From an uncultured Acetobacteraceae bacterium (lineage in GTDB: Bacteria > Pseudomonadota > Alphaproteobacteria > Acetobacterales > Acetobacteraceae), in the NCBI GenBank assembly GCA_903924985.1, contig CAIYDT010000279.1:1-48297 (forward strand): a stretch of DNA of 48,297 bases, read 5' to 3'. Below the pieces are notes generated by a model that was given only the letters and a program-made list of their open reading frames with translations, was not told the origin of the DNA and did no database searches. This document shows positions 1 to 8,155 of this stretch, in pieces. Both the position numbers and the translations under genes were made by a program. Positions within the stretch are counted from its first letter, which is position 1, and each line of letters starts with the position of its first letter.

Positions 1-117
1 AAATTCCAGCCAGCCGGCCCGGGCGATTCGCATAGGACGGATTTCCGCGCGATGCGTTCCTGGCCCGGTTGTTGGCACAACTGGCTAAAGGTCATATGCG
101 ATAGCCCTGCCCCCTCC

Positions 118-152
118 CCTGTCATGGTCTGGCTTGACCCGACCATGACAGG
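118..152. repeat. REP-like palindrome in gene-free left end
   Basis: Two perfect 12-base arms (118-129 and 141-152) surround an 11-base loop. The loop and start of the right arm contain GGCTTGACCCGA, which also occurs in a hairpin at 17085-17096, so this looks like one copy of a dispersed palindromic element. It lies beyond the 3' end of the CoA-transferase, where such elements often sit and may help end or stabilise transcripts. I see no gene in the rest of 1-227. The family assignment is inference; the symmetry and the shared 12-mer are seen directly. Confidence 0.6.
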
Positions 153-227
153 AACCGTTTGCATTTCAGAAAAACAACGCAATAACTTCGTTCTCCAAAA
201 TCCTCATGCGACGCCCCTCATCCTATG

Positions 228-1475
228 CTAACCTACCCTAACCGCCCCATTCGCCAGCAATCCCGCCACCGCCTCATCCCCATACCCCAACACCCCCCGC
301 AAAATCGCCTCCGAGTGCTCCCCCAACCCCGGCGCCGCCACGGGGTCCGCGAGCGGCGTCCCAGCCATCCGGAACGGTAGCCGGATGTTCGGCACTGCCC
401 CCGCCGTCGGGTGTGGAATTTCGCTGAGCAGCGCGCGGTCCTTCATCTCCTGCGAACCGAACGCCTCCGCCACCGAGTTGATCGCGCCCCCCGGCACCCC
501 GGCATCGCGCATCCGGCCCAGCCAGTGCGCGCGACCCTTCGAGGCCAGAATACCGGCGACTATACCCAGAATCTCGTCCCGGTGTTGGATGCGGCCGGAG
601 GTCGTCGCATAGGCCGCATTCTCCGCCAGATCCGGCCGGTCCAACACCCGCGCCGCCAGCCGGTTCCAGGTCCGGTCGTTGGCGCAGGCGACGAAGATCG
701 GGCCGTCCGTCGTCTCGAACGCCGCCGTGGGGATGGTGTCGCGGCTGGCGTTGCCGAAGCGGGTCGGCTCATGACCGCTGATCAGGTAGTTCAACCCGTG
801 GAACCCCACCATCGTCACTGCCGTATCGAACAGCGCGTTCTCGACATACTGGCCCCGCCCCAGACGTTCGCGCGCGAACAGGGCAGCCAACACGGCGTTG
901 CAGGTCATCATGGCGGTGCTCATGTCCATGATCGACGGGCCGGCGCGCAGGGCGGGGCGGTCGGTTTCGCCATTCAAAGACATAAAGCCGCTTTCCGCCT
1001 GGGTGATTGGGTCGAAACCCAGCCGGTCCTTGAGCGGACCGGAGCGGCCGTAGGCGGACACCGAGCAGTAGATCAGGCGGGGGTTGGCCGCTGCCATTGC
1101 CTCATACCCCAGGCCGAATTTGTCCATCACGCCGGTGGAGAAGTTCTCCAACAGAACGTCAGACTTAGCCACAATGTCGCGCGCGACCGCGACCCCGGCC
1201 TCCTGCTTCAAATCGATGGCAATGGAGTGCTTGTTGCGGTTGGTCCACAGGAACGGGCCGCTCTGATCCTCCCCCACCTTCGGGCGCAGCGAGCGAAAAT
1301 CGTCGCCGCCATCGGCTTTCTCGATTTTGATCACTTCGGCTCCGAGGTCGGCCAGGATCATGCTGCACAGCGGACCGGCGATGAAATGGCTGAAATCCGC
1401 CACGCGGATGCCAGCCAGTGCCAAAGGCGCGCCGGCTGGGCGGGGCGTGGGCGGGGAAAGATGGGGCCGGTTCAT
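228..1475 (-). CDS. CaiB/BaiF family III CoA-transferase
   Basis: Predicted 415-residue cytosolic enzyme that moves CoA between carboxylic acids. The N-terminal segment with IRVADFSHFIAGP and LADLGAEVIKIE is typical of the family, followed by DLKQEAG and LLENFSTGVMDKFGLGY. Asp184 in SIMDMST falls where the catalytic Asp of formyl-CoA transferase-type enzymes is expected. Length is normal for the family (about 400). I chose the ATG at 1475 because AGGAG lies 6-7 bases upstream; an in-frame ATG at 1508 would only add a weak extension. It diverges from the pheC-like gene with about 55 bp between them. The acyl substrate cannot be told from sequence. Confidence 0.9.
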   Translation of the reverse strand: MNRPHLSPPTPRPAGAPLALAGIRVADFSHFIAGPLCSMILADLGAEVIKIEKADGGDDFRSLRPKVGEDQSGPFLWTNRNKHSIAIDLKQEAGVAVARDIVAKSDVLLENFSTGVMDKFGLGYEAMAAANPRLIYCSVSAYGRSGPLKDRLGFDPITQAESGFMSLNGETDRPALRAGPSIMDMSTAMMTCNAVLAALFARERLGRGQYVENALFDTAVTMVGFHGLNYLISGHEPTRFGNASRDTIPTAAFETTDGPIFVACANDRTWNRLAARVLDRPDLAENAAYATTSGRIQHRDEILGIVAGILASKGRAHWLGRMRDAGVPGGAINSVAEAFGSQEMKDRALLSEIPHPTAGAVPNIRLPFRMAGTPLADPVAAPGLGEHSEAILRGVLGYGDEAVAGLLANGAVRVG

Positions 1476-1529
1476 GACGTTCTCCTGCTTTTGACCGATC
1501 ATCCCCATTCCCGGCCGGTTAGGCTACTG

Positions 1530-2318
1530 TTGGCGAAAGCCGGAGAACGAGCATGCGACGAAATCCTTCTGGTGCTGGCCTTATTGCTGGCGCCCGCGAC
1601 CGGCTGGGCGCAATCCCGGCTGGATGACATTGTCGCCCACGGCACCTTGAAGGTTGGGCTAACCGGGGACTACCGGCCGTTCTCGTTGCTCGACAAAGCC
1701 ACCGGTCAGTACAGCGGCCTCGACGTCGATATGGCCAACAATTTGGCCGAGTCCCTGGGGGTGAAGCTGAAAATCGTGCCCACCACGTGGTCCACGCTGT
1801 TGGGCGATCTGAATGAGGGGAAGTTCGACGTCGGGATGGGTGGCATCTCGGTCAATCTGGCGCGGCAGAAGACCGCGTTCTTTTCCCACCCCGTGCTGCG
1901 GGTCGGCAAAACCCCCATCGCCCGCTGCGCCGACAGGGCTCGGTTTCAGACTCTGGCGCAGATCGACCGGCCCGGCGTGAAGGTCATCGTCAACCCCGGC
2001 GGCACCAACGAGAAATTCGACCGAGCGAACCTCAAACAGGCGCAGATCGTCGTGTTCCCCGACAACACGCGAATTTTCGATGAACTGGTGACCAAGCGGG
2101 CCGACGTGATGATCACCGACTCGGTGGAAACCAGGCTGCAACAGAAGTTGCACCCCGAGCTGTGTGCGCTCCACCCGGATCAGCCATTCGACTACGGGGA
2201 GCTGGCGTATCTGCTGCCACGCGATATCGTGTTGCAGCAATATGTCGACCAGTGGCTACACCTCGCGATGGAGAACGGCATCTGGCGCCGGATGCTGGAA
2301 ACCTATCTGGGACGGTAA
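1530..2318 (+). CDS. pheC: Periplasmic cyclohexadienyl dehydratase, 5' end possibly frameshifted
   Basis: Solute-binding-protein fold enzyme that converts arogenate to phenylalanine and prephenate to phenylpyruvate in the periplasm. The stretch GKTPIARCADRARFQTL, IVNPGGTNEKF, the LHPELCALHP region and YVDQWLHLA closely match the cyclohexadienyl dehydratase branch rather than amino-acid transporters. The start is uncertain. In the coding frame only TTG (1530) or GTG (1572) is available, and neither gives a normal signal peptide. An ATG at 1553 with GGAG seven bases upstream reads MRRN in another frame; a 1-nt shift near 1565-1570 would join it to LLVLALLLAPATGWAQS, a textbook signal peptide with an AQ-S cleavage site. 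So either an indel or a sequence error lies here. The mature domain is intact. Confidence 0.8.
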   Translation: MAKAGERACDEILLVLALLLAPATGWAQSRLDDIVAHGTLKVGLTGDYRPFSLLDKATGQYSGLDVDMANNLAESLGVKLKIVPTTWSTLLGDLNEGKFDVGMGGISVNLARQKTAFFSHPVLRVGKTPIARCADRARFQTLAQIDRPGVKVIVNPGGTNEKFDRANLKQAQIVVFPDNTRIFDELVTKRADVMITDSVETRLQQKLHPELCALHPDQPFDYGELAYLLPRDIVLQQYVDQWLHLAMENGIWRRMLETYLGR

Positions 2319-2381
2319 TGGCTTGCATTTCCGCCAGGTCAGGCCCATATGTTGCACTGCACAATAGAAAGGAGCCTCCCC

Positions 2382-2810
2382 ATGGCCGACATGCCGAAGA
2401 TGCCCGATTTCTCCGAGTTCACCCGCATGTTCGCGAACCTGAAGATGCCGGCCGCACCCAACATGGATGCCTTCATGGCGGCCAGCCGCCGCAACATGGA
2501 AGTGATCACCGCTGCCAACCGCGTCGCGCTTGAGGGTGCTCAGGCGGTGGCCAAGCGCCACATGGAAATCATGCAGCAGGGCATGACGGAGATGACGGAG
2601 GCCATGCGCTCCATGGCGCTGCCCGAGGACCCGCAGGCCAAGGCCGCCAAGCAGGCAGAACTGCTGAAGCAGGCGTACGAACACACGGTGGCGAACATCA
2701 AGGAGCTGGGGGACTTGATCCAGCGCTCCAACGCCGAGGCGCTCGGCCTGCTGAACCAGCGCTTCGCCGAGGCGATGGAAGAGGTGAAGGCCCTCGCCGG
2801 AAAGGCCTGA
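2382..2810 (+). CDS. Phasin family protein
   Basis: 142-residue, almost wholly helical, Ala/Met/Glu-rich protein without cysteine or a signal peptide. The pattern (short N-terminal lead with Met and Pro, then long amphipathic helices such as ITAANRVALEGAQAVAKRH and a tail ending in EVKALAGKA) fits phasins, which coat polyhydroxyalkanoate granules. The start at 2382 is supported by AAAGGAG with a 7-base gap; an upstream in-frame ATG at 2349 lacks this. It is a single gene between pheC and the RraA-like gene, with no pha genes in view. A PHA role is inferred from the family. Confidence 0.8.
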   Translation: MADMPKMPDFSEFTRMFANLKMPAAPNMDAFMAASRRNMEVITAANRVALEGAQAVAKRHMEIMQQGMTEMTEAMRSMALPEDPQAKAAKQAELLKQAYEHTVANIKELGDLIQRSNAEALGLLNQRFAEAMEEVKALAGKA

Positions 2811-2850
2811 GGGAACGCGCCGGTCACGCCGGCGTGCCCCATCTGACGGG

Positions 2851-3546
2851 TTAGTGAATCTCCCCCGACCGCTTCAGCGCGTCCCGCAGCTTGGCGGGCG
2901 TGAAGTCGGGGGATTTGCAGACATCCAGAATCACCGCTTCCCGGCGGGAGATCAGGTCGATCGCCGCGGGTAGCTTCTTCACGGAGTCAGCCGGGATCAC
3001 CACCGCGCCGTGGAAGTCGGCGTGGATCACGTCGTCGTGCCCGACCTGCATCCCGAAGATGTTCACCGGCTTCCCATAATCCACCATGTGCACCCACGCA
3101 TGGCTCGGCCCCACGCGGCCACCGATCATCTGATAGCCCGGCGCCCACATGTCCAAATCGCGGAACGATCCGTTGGTCACGCAGCCAATGGAGCCCAGCG
3201 CCTTGTGGATGGTGGACTGCACCTCTCCCCAGTAAGCGCCGTAGCCGACGCGCCCGTCGACATCCTGCAATACGGCAATGGTGGGGAAATCCTTGCGGGC
3301 GACGTAGTCGTACCAGTCGACCCGGTCCGTCACCTTACCGCGGGGCTGTTCAGTGGAGCGGATCATGCCCACACGCGCCACGCCCACGATCGGCTTGGCC
3401 TTGGGATCGATGCACACCATCGGCTCCACCGTGTAGCCGAAGGCCCGGCGTTCGGGATTGGTGATCTCCAGCCCGTTGCAGATGGTCGGCGTGTCCCATT
3501 GCGCCAATACGTCGAGGTCCGCCTGAGTGAAGGGCCGGTCGGTCAT
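2851..3546 (-). CDS. RraA-like / HMG aldolase-type protein
   Basis: 231-residue member of the RraA/MenG-like fold, which includes 4-hydroxy-4-methyl-2-oxoglutarate aldolase / oxaloacetate decarboxylase and the RNase E inhibitor RraA. Visible marks are the WDTPTICNGLE start, GCVTNGSFRDLDMW (the Gly-rich loop with the Arg-Asp pair that binds substrate and metal) and DDVIHADFHGAVVIP near the end. ATG 3546 is chosen over upstream starts because CAGGAGAC precedes it. It is divergent from the racemase gene with only 49 bp between starts, so the two probably share a control region. An aldolase/decarboxylase role is more likely than RNase control because it is longer than classical RraA (about 160 aa). 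Confidence 0.78.
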   Translation of the reverse strand: MTDRPFTQADLDVLAQWDTPTICNGLEITNPERRAFGYTVEPMVCIDPKAKPIVGVARVGMIRSTEQPRGKVTDRVDWYDYVARKDFPTIAVLQDVDGRVGYGAYWGEVQSTIHKALGSIGCVTNGSFRDLDMWAPGYQMIGGRVGPSHAWVHMVDYGKPVNIFGMQVGHDDVIHADFHGAVVIPADSVKKLPAAIDLISRREAVILDVCKSPDFTPAKLRDALKRSGEIH

Positions 3547-3595
3547 GCTGTCGTCTCCTGTTGGATGCCGGGTTGGTTTCCCGCTAACTAGCGGC

Positions 3596-4369
3596 ATGAG
3601 CACCATCGCGAAAGGCGGCAAGGCCGTCTACGGCGCGCCCCTCGGCATTCTGATGCTGGAGGCGAAGTTCCCCCGCATCCCCGGCGACATGGGCAACGCC
3701 ACCACCTGGCCGTTTCCCGTGCTGTACCGCGTAGTGAAGGGCGCCAGCCCGGAGAAGGTGGTGCTGAACGGTGCCGCCGGGCTGCTGCAAGACTTCCTGG
3801 ATGCCGCCGCCGATCTGGTCGCGCAAGGGGCGGAGGCGATCACCACCAATTGCGGCTTCCTGGCGCTGTTCCAAAAGGAGCTCGCAGCGCACGTGCGCGT
3901 GCCCGTCGCGACCAGTTCCTTGATGCAGGTGCCCTGGGTGCAGGCGACATTACCGCCGGGCAAGCGGGTCGGCGTCGTCAGCGTGTCGGCCCAGTCGCTA
4001 ACCCCCCGGCATCTGGAGGCGGCGGGCGTGCCGCTGGATACCCCGATCGCCGGCACCGAAGGCGGGCAGGAATTCTTCCGGGTGCTGATCCTGGGGGAGA
4101 AGCAAGACATGGATGTCGCCCTTGCCGCCAAGGACATCCTCGACGCGGCGCGGGGGTTGGTAGCGCGGTATCCCGACATCGGCGCTATCGTGCTGGAATG
4201 CACCAACATGCCACCCTATGCACACGCCGTTCAGGAAACGCTGGGCATCCCAGTCTACGACATCTACTCCCTGATCACCTGGCTGCACACCGGGCTGCGG
4301 CCGCGCGATTTCGGGCCGCCCGCGGACCGCGCGACGTGCTTATCGCTTGCCTCCGCAACCGGCATTTGA
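3596..4369 (+). CDS. Aspartate/glutamate racemase superfamily protein
   Basis: 257 residues. The two catalytic cysteines of the Asp/Glu/hydantoin racemase and maleate isomerase fold are visible: Cys86 in TTNCGFL and Cys202 in ECTNMPP, each followed by the usual Asn/Thr environment. Cytosolic, cofactor-independent racemase or isomerase; the exact substrate is unclear. The start was taken at 3596; upstream in-frame sequence belongs to the shared promoter with the RraA-like gene. A dicarboxylate or hydroxy-acid breakdown pair with that neighbour is possible but unproven. A second, distinct racemase of this fold is at 43415. Confidence 0.78.
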   Translation: MSTIAKGGKAVYGAPLGILMLEAKFPRIPGDMGNATTWPFPVLYRVVKGASPEKVVLNGAAGLLQDFLDAAADLVAQGAEAITTNCGFLALFQKELAAHVRVPVATSSLMQVPWVQATLPPGKRVGVVSVSAQSLTPRHLEAAGVPLDTPIAGTEGGQEFFRVLILGEKQDMDVALAAKDILDAARGLVARYPDIGAIVLECTNMPPYAHAVQETLGIPVYDIYSLITWLHTGLRPRDFGPPADRATCLSLASATGI

Positions 4370-4395
4370 CAGGTTGCAACCCACTATTCTGGTAA
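4366..4395 (+). promoter_or_regulatory. Candidate promoter of glycan cluster
   Basis: A perfect TTGACA (4366-4371) overlaps the racemase stop codon and lies about 35 bp before the UDP-xylose synthase ATG. The spacer begins with the perfect palindrome GGTTGCAACC (4372-4381). The -10 match is poor: TATTCT is only 13 bases away and TGGTAA at 18 bases is weak. So this is a suggestion; the palindrome could be an operator. Confidence 0.3.
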
Positions 4396-4405
4396 GGCTT
4401 TTCCG

Positions 4406-5386
4406 ATGTCGTTAACTCGCAAGCGTGTTTTGGTGACCGGGGGTGCCGGGTTCCTCGGCTCCCATCTGTGCGAGCGCCTGGTGCGCGAAGGCGCCGACGT
4501 GCTGTGCGTGGACAACTACTTCACCGGCCGCAAGGACAACATCGCGCATCTGCTGGACAAGCCCAACTTCGAGGCGATGCGCCACGACGTGACCTTCCCG
4601 CTGTACGTGGAGGTGGATGAGATCTACAATCTGGCGTGCCCCGCCTCCCCGGTGCACTACCAGTTCGATCCGGTGCAGACGACCAAGACCAGCGTCATCG
4701 GCGCCATCAATATGCTGGGGCTGGCCAAGCGCGTGGGCGCCAAAATCCTGCAGGCGTCCACCAGCGAGATCTATGGCGACCCCACCGTGCACCCGCAGAC
4801 CGAGGACTACCGCGGAAACGTCAACACGCTGGGCCCGCGCGCCTGTTACGACGAAGGCAAGCGTTGCGCCGAAACGCTATTCTTCGACTACTACCGGCAG
4901 CACAAAACCCGCATCAAAGTCGCGCGTATCTTCAACACCTACGGCCCACGCATGCACCCGAACGACGGGCGGGTAGTGTCCAACTTCATCGTGCAGTCCC
5001 TGCGCGGGGAGGACATTACCTTGTATGGCGACGGTATGCAGACTCGGGCGTTCTGCTACGTCGACGACCTGATCGACGGGCTGATGCGCCTGATGGCGAC
5101 GAACGCCGAGGTCACCGGTCCGATCAACATTGGCAACCCGCACGAAATCCCCGTCCGCGAACTGGCGGAGCGGGTGATCCGCCTCACTGGCTCGGCGTCG
5201 CGGATCGTACTCCGTCCCCTCCCGCAGGACGATCCGATGCAGCGTTGCCCCGATATCACCATGGCCCGCTCGGTGCTCGGTTGGGAACCGAAGGTAGCGC
5301 TGGACGATGGGTTGCTGAAGGCCGCCGCTTATTTCCGGCAAATGCTGACAGAATCGCGGGAACGCGAGGACCGAGCGGCGGTCTGA
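4406..5386 (+). CDS. UDP-glucuronate decarboxylase (UDP-xylose synthase)
   Basis: 326-residue extended short-chain dehydrogenase that turns UDP-glucuronate into UDP-xylose with bound NAD. Seen: the nucleotide-binding [11 protein letters not shown] at residues 10-20, [12 protein letters not shown], the STSEIYGDP active-site strand, and the catalytic pair Tyr148/Lys152 in CYDEGKR. The segments [21 protein letters not shown] and [15 protein letters not shown] are characteristic of the UXS subgroup rather than UDP-glucose epimerase. It is first in a five-gene plus-strand run with a flippase and glycosyltransferases, so it likely supplies UDP-xylose (or a related pentose donor) for the glycan made there. 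Confidence 0.9.
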   Translation: MSLTRKRVLVTGGAGFLGSHLCERLVREGADVLCVDNYFTGRKDNIAHLLDKPNFEAMRHDVTFPLYVEVDEIYNLACPASPVHYQFDPVQTTKTSVIGAINMLGLAKRVGAKILQASTSEIYGDPTVHPQTEDYRGNVNTLGPRACYDEGKRCAETLFFDYYRQHKTRIKVARIFNTYGPRMHPNDGRVVSNFIVQSLRGEDITLYGDGMQTRAFCYVDDLIDGLMRLMATNAEVTGPINIGNPHEIPVRELAERVIRLTGSASRIVLRPLPQDDPMQRCPDITMARSVLGWEPKVALDDGLLKAAAYFRQMLTESREREDRAAV

Positions 5387-5405
5387 TGCCGGGCTCTGCG
5401 CCTGA

Positions 5406-6932
5406 ATGACCGACCCCGAACCGGATGCGGCCTCGCTGACCGGCCGCATCGCCAAGAGTACCGGCTGGATCGTCGCGTGGCGTTTCGCGACCCGCAATTT
5501 GGGGCTGTTGAGCACGCTGATCCTTGTGCGGCTGCTGGATCCCGCAGATTTCGGACTCGTTGCCCTCGGAACCGCATTTACCGCGACGGTGGACGCATTG
5601 TCGGCGTTCGGGGTGCAGGACGCACTGATGCGGTTGGCCTCGCCGTCCCGAGATTCTTATGACACCGCGTTCAGCCTGGGTCTGCTGCGAGGGTTGCTGA
5701 CAGCCGCGATGATCACCGCAGGTGCCTGGCCCGCCGCCATGTTTTTCAACGAACCCCGGCTTGCGACCGTATTGCTGGCCCTGGCGGCGGGGACCTTGAT
5801 CTCGTCCTTCGAGAACATCGGAACCGTTGATTTCCGCCGCCACATGAACTTCCAGAAGGAGTTCCACCTCCAGGTGCTGTCCCGGGTGATCGGTGTGGTG
5901 GTGACTGTCGCGGTGGCGATAATTTGGCACAACTACTGGGCTCTGATTGGCGGCATTCTGGTCACCCGCGTTGCCCGGCTGGCCCAGAGCTACATCATGT
6001 CGCTTTATCGGCCGTGCTTCACATTGCGGGCCTGGCGGGGATTGATCGGGTTCTCGCTGTGGAACTGGGCGGTGACTGTGCTGGCGCAGGTTCGCGACCG
6101 GGCGGAAAGCTTCGTGATCGGGCGCGCTTTGACCACGACCGACGTGGCGGTGTTCTCAGTGGGCCAGGAAATCGGCTCCCTTCCGGTGACCGAGGTCATC
6201 GAGCCGTTGCACCGAGCGTTGTTTTCCGCCTTCGTGCTACTGAACAACGCCAGCGAGAAGCCGCGAAAGCTGTATCTCGATACCATGGAAGCGGGCTTTC
6301 TGATCATCCTGCCGGCGGGTGTCGGCATATCGCTGGTGGCGGATCCGTTGGTGCGGGTGATGCTCGGCGAGCGCTGGCTGGACGCCATTCCCATTGTTCA
6401 GATCATGGCGGCGGTCAGTACGATTTCGGTGTTTCGGCTCGTCAGCGACGCCTTCTATAGCGCGGTCGGCAACCTGCGAATGACCTTTGTGATGATGGCG
6501 ATTTCAGCAATGGTGCGGATTCCCCTGCTGCTGATCCTGGTGTCCTGGTATGGACTGACCGGCGCGGCCATCGCATTGGGAGTCGCATCGTTGATCGATC
6601 AGTTGCTATATCTGGGCGCCACGCTGCCGCGTCTGGGAATCGCCGCCGGCGAACTGGCCTCCCGGTTGTGGCGCGCGGCGGGGGCTTGCGCAGTTATGGC
6701 AGTGTGCCTCAGCACGATGGGATTGGCGTGGGCACCAACCACTTCCGTCGGCATTTGGCGGCAGACTCTCGATCTGTTGAGCCGCTCGGCGATGGGCGCG
6801 CTTCTGTACGCTATCGCGCTGACCTTGCTTTGGTTGGCGGCCGGCAGACCCGACGGTGCCGAGAACTATCTGCTTCGAATAGCGGGCAGGTTACGCCGAA
6901 AGTTGGGTATTTCTGGAGCCCCACAATGCTAA
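5406..6932 (+). CDS. Wzx/WzxC-like oligosaccharide flippase
   Basis: 508-residue inner-membrane protein with about a dozen hydrophobic segments, starting with the RNLGLLSTLILVRLLDPADFGLVALG motif-type region of the polysaccharide synthesis/MOP exporter family. It moves undecaprenyl-linked sugar repeat units across the inner membrane. It starts 19 bp after the UDP-xylose synthase stop and is followed 25 bp later by a glycosyltransferase, so these are probably co-transcribed. No polymerase (Wzy) or chain-length regulator is visible in this window. The called substrate class is inference from family and neighbours. Confidence 0.88.
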   Translation: MTDPEPDAASLTGRIAKSTGWIVAWRFATRNLGLLSTLILVRLLDPADFGLVALGTAFTATVDALSAFGVQDALMRLASPSRDSYDTAFSLGLLRGLLTAAMITAGAWPAAMFFNEPRLATVLLALAAGTLISSFENIGTVDFRRHMNFQKEFHLQVLSRVIGVVVTVAVAIIWHNYWALIGGILVTRVARLAQSYIMSLYRPCFTLRAWRGLIGFSLWNWAVTVLAQVRDRAESFVIGRALTTTDVAVFSVGQEIGSLPVTEVIEPLHRALFSAFVLLNNASEKPRKLYLDTMEAGFLIILPAGVGISLVADPLVRVMLGERWLDAIPIVQIMAAVSTISVFRLVSDAFYSAVGNLRMTFVMMAISAMVRIPLLLILVSWYGLTGAAIALGVASLIDQLLYLGATLPRLGIAAGELASRLWRAAGACAVMAVCLSTMGLAWAPTTSVGIWRQTLDLLSRSAMGALLYAIALTLLWLAAGRPDGAENYLLRIAGRLRRKLGISGAPQC

Positions 6933-6957
6933 ACGACCGATACGGTGGCCTTTCGGC

Positions 6958-8091
6958 ATGATTCTCGTCATCGAACCCATCTTTCCAAATGCCCATCATG
7001 CGGCGGTGAATGCGGGCATGTTGCGCGCCATTCTGATTGCTGCTAGGGTGGAACCGGTTGTGTTCGCCGCACACCCCGCGCACCGCGCCGCGGTGTTCGA
7101 AACATTGGGCACGGTGGACGCAGCCCATTTCGGCACGATCGATATTGAGGTTGTCCAGCCCGGTAAAGTGACCTTCAAGCGCTTCATGGTGCAGGCGCAC
7201 GCCATATTGGGGCTAACCAGACGATTGAGCGCCCGAGTGGTGGTTTGCCTTGGCACCGCGCCAGAAACGCTGTTCGCGTGCCGTGTGCTGGCTATGATTC
7301 AGCGGTCGGTCCGTATCATCGCAGTCCTGCATGGCAATCTGGACCAAGCCGCGGGATGGCGGTCGCGCGATCCGCGGCACCGCTGGTTCGACGACCGTAC
7401 TTCGCTGAGGGTGGCGGATCACCCCGCCATCCAGCTTGTCGTCCTTGAGGCCTCGATCGCCCGGGCCGCCATCGCGATGGGCTTGGTGCGCAAGGAGCGT
7501 TGCCTTGTCTGGCCAATGCCGATTAGCGAACGGGAAGCATGCGAACCGCCCCATTTCCCCGATCCGAAGCGTCTTCGAATCGGGTTTGTCGGCATGGGCA
7601 AGCGCAGCAAGGGATTTGACGATTTCCTGACGCTGGCGCGCCATTTCATGACGACCAGCGATCGTTATATTTTCACTCTGGTCGGGCCCCTGTATGGTGA
7701 ATTCGCGCCTGAGGACGTTGCCCTCGTCGATGCTGCCACAGGCTTTTTGGATCGTGGCGACTATCTAAAACGGTTGCATGCGATCGATTATGTTTGCCTT
7801 CCCTTGAAGGATGAGACCTACACGCTGACCGCCAGCGGTGCCTTGATCGATGGTATCGCAGCATTGAAACCCATTATCGCGCTCCCAACCCCGGCGATCC
7901 ACGATTTATTCGCTGTCGGTCCGGTAGGATATTTGTGCGAAGACCTCGGCGGCATGATTCGGGTCATCGAGAATACCGAAACGCTCGCGGATCGCGCCAA
8001 ATATGAAATATTTCAGTCCAACCTTCAGTCGCTGCGTGCCGAGCGGCTGCCTTCGGCCCTTGCGGGCGTTGTTGGTCGGGCGTTGCGATGA
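6958..8091 (+). CDS. GT-B glycosyltransferase, family 4-like
   Basis: 377 residues with two Rossmann halves. The C-terminal half shows RIGFVGMGKRSKGFDDFL, an FTLVGPLYG strand, then DYVCLPLKDETYTLTASGALIDG and KPIIALPT, matching the donor-binding part of GT4-type retaining glycosyltransferases. The Glu of the usual E-x7-E motif is not obvious, so this is a divergent member. No signal peptide; likely works at the inner face of the membrane. Its place between a flippase and a WsaF-like transferase suggests it adds one sugar to the repeat unit. The sugar is unknown. Third gene of the glycan run. Confidence 0.75.
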   Translation: MILVIEPIFPNAHHAAVNAGMLRAILIAARVEPVVFAAHPAHRAAVFETLGTVDAAHFGTIDIEVVQPGKVTFKRFMVQAHAILGLTRRLSARVVVCLGTAPETLFACRVLAMIQRSVRIIAVLHGNLDQAAGWRSRDPRHRWFDDRTSLRVADHPAIQLVVLEASIARAAIAMGLVRKERCLVWPMPISEREACEPPHFPDPKRLRIGFVGMGKRSKGFDDFLTLARHFMTTSDRYIFTLVGPLYGEFAPEDVALVDAATGFLDRGDYLKRLHAIDYVCLPLKDETYTLTASGALIDGIAALKPIIALPTPAIHDLFAVGPVGYLCEDLGGMIRVIENTETLADRAKYEIFQSNLQSLRAERLPSALAGVVGRALR

Positions 8092-8155
8092 ACGATCCAG
8101 TGCATCTTGCGTTTAGTTGGACTTCGGCCTTCCTACCCAAACGGGCCCGTTAATC

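Noticed and set aside
411..1529. Long plus-strand extension upstream of pheC
   Set aside because: It is antisense to the CoA-transferase; similarity to cyclohexadienyl dehydratase begins only after about 1570.
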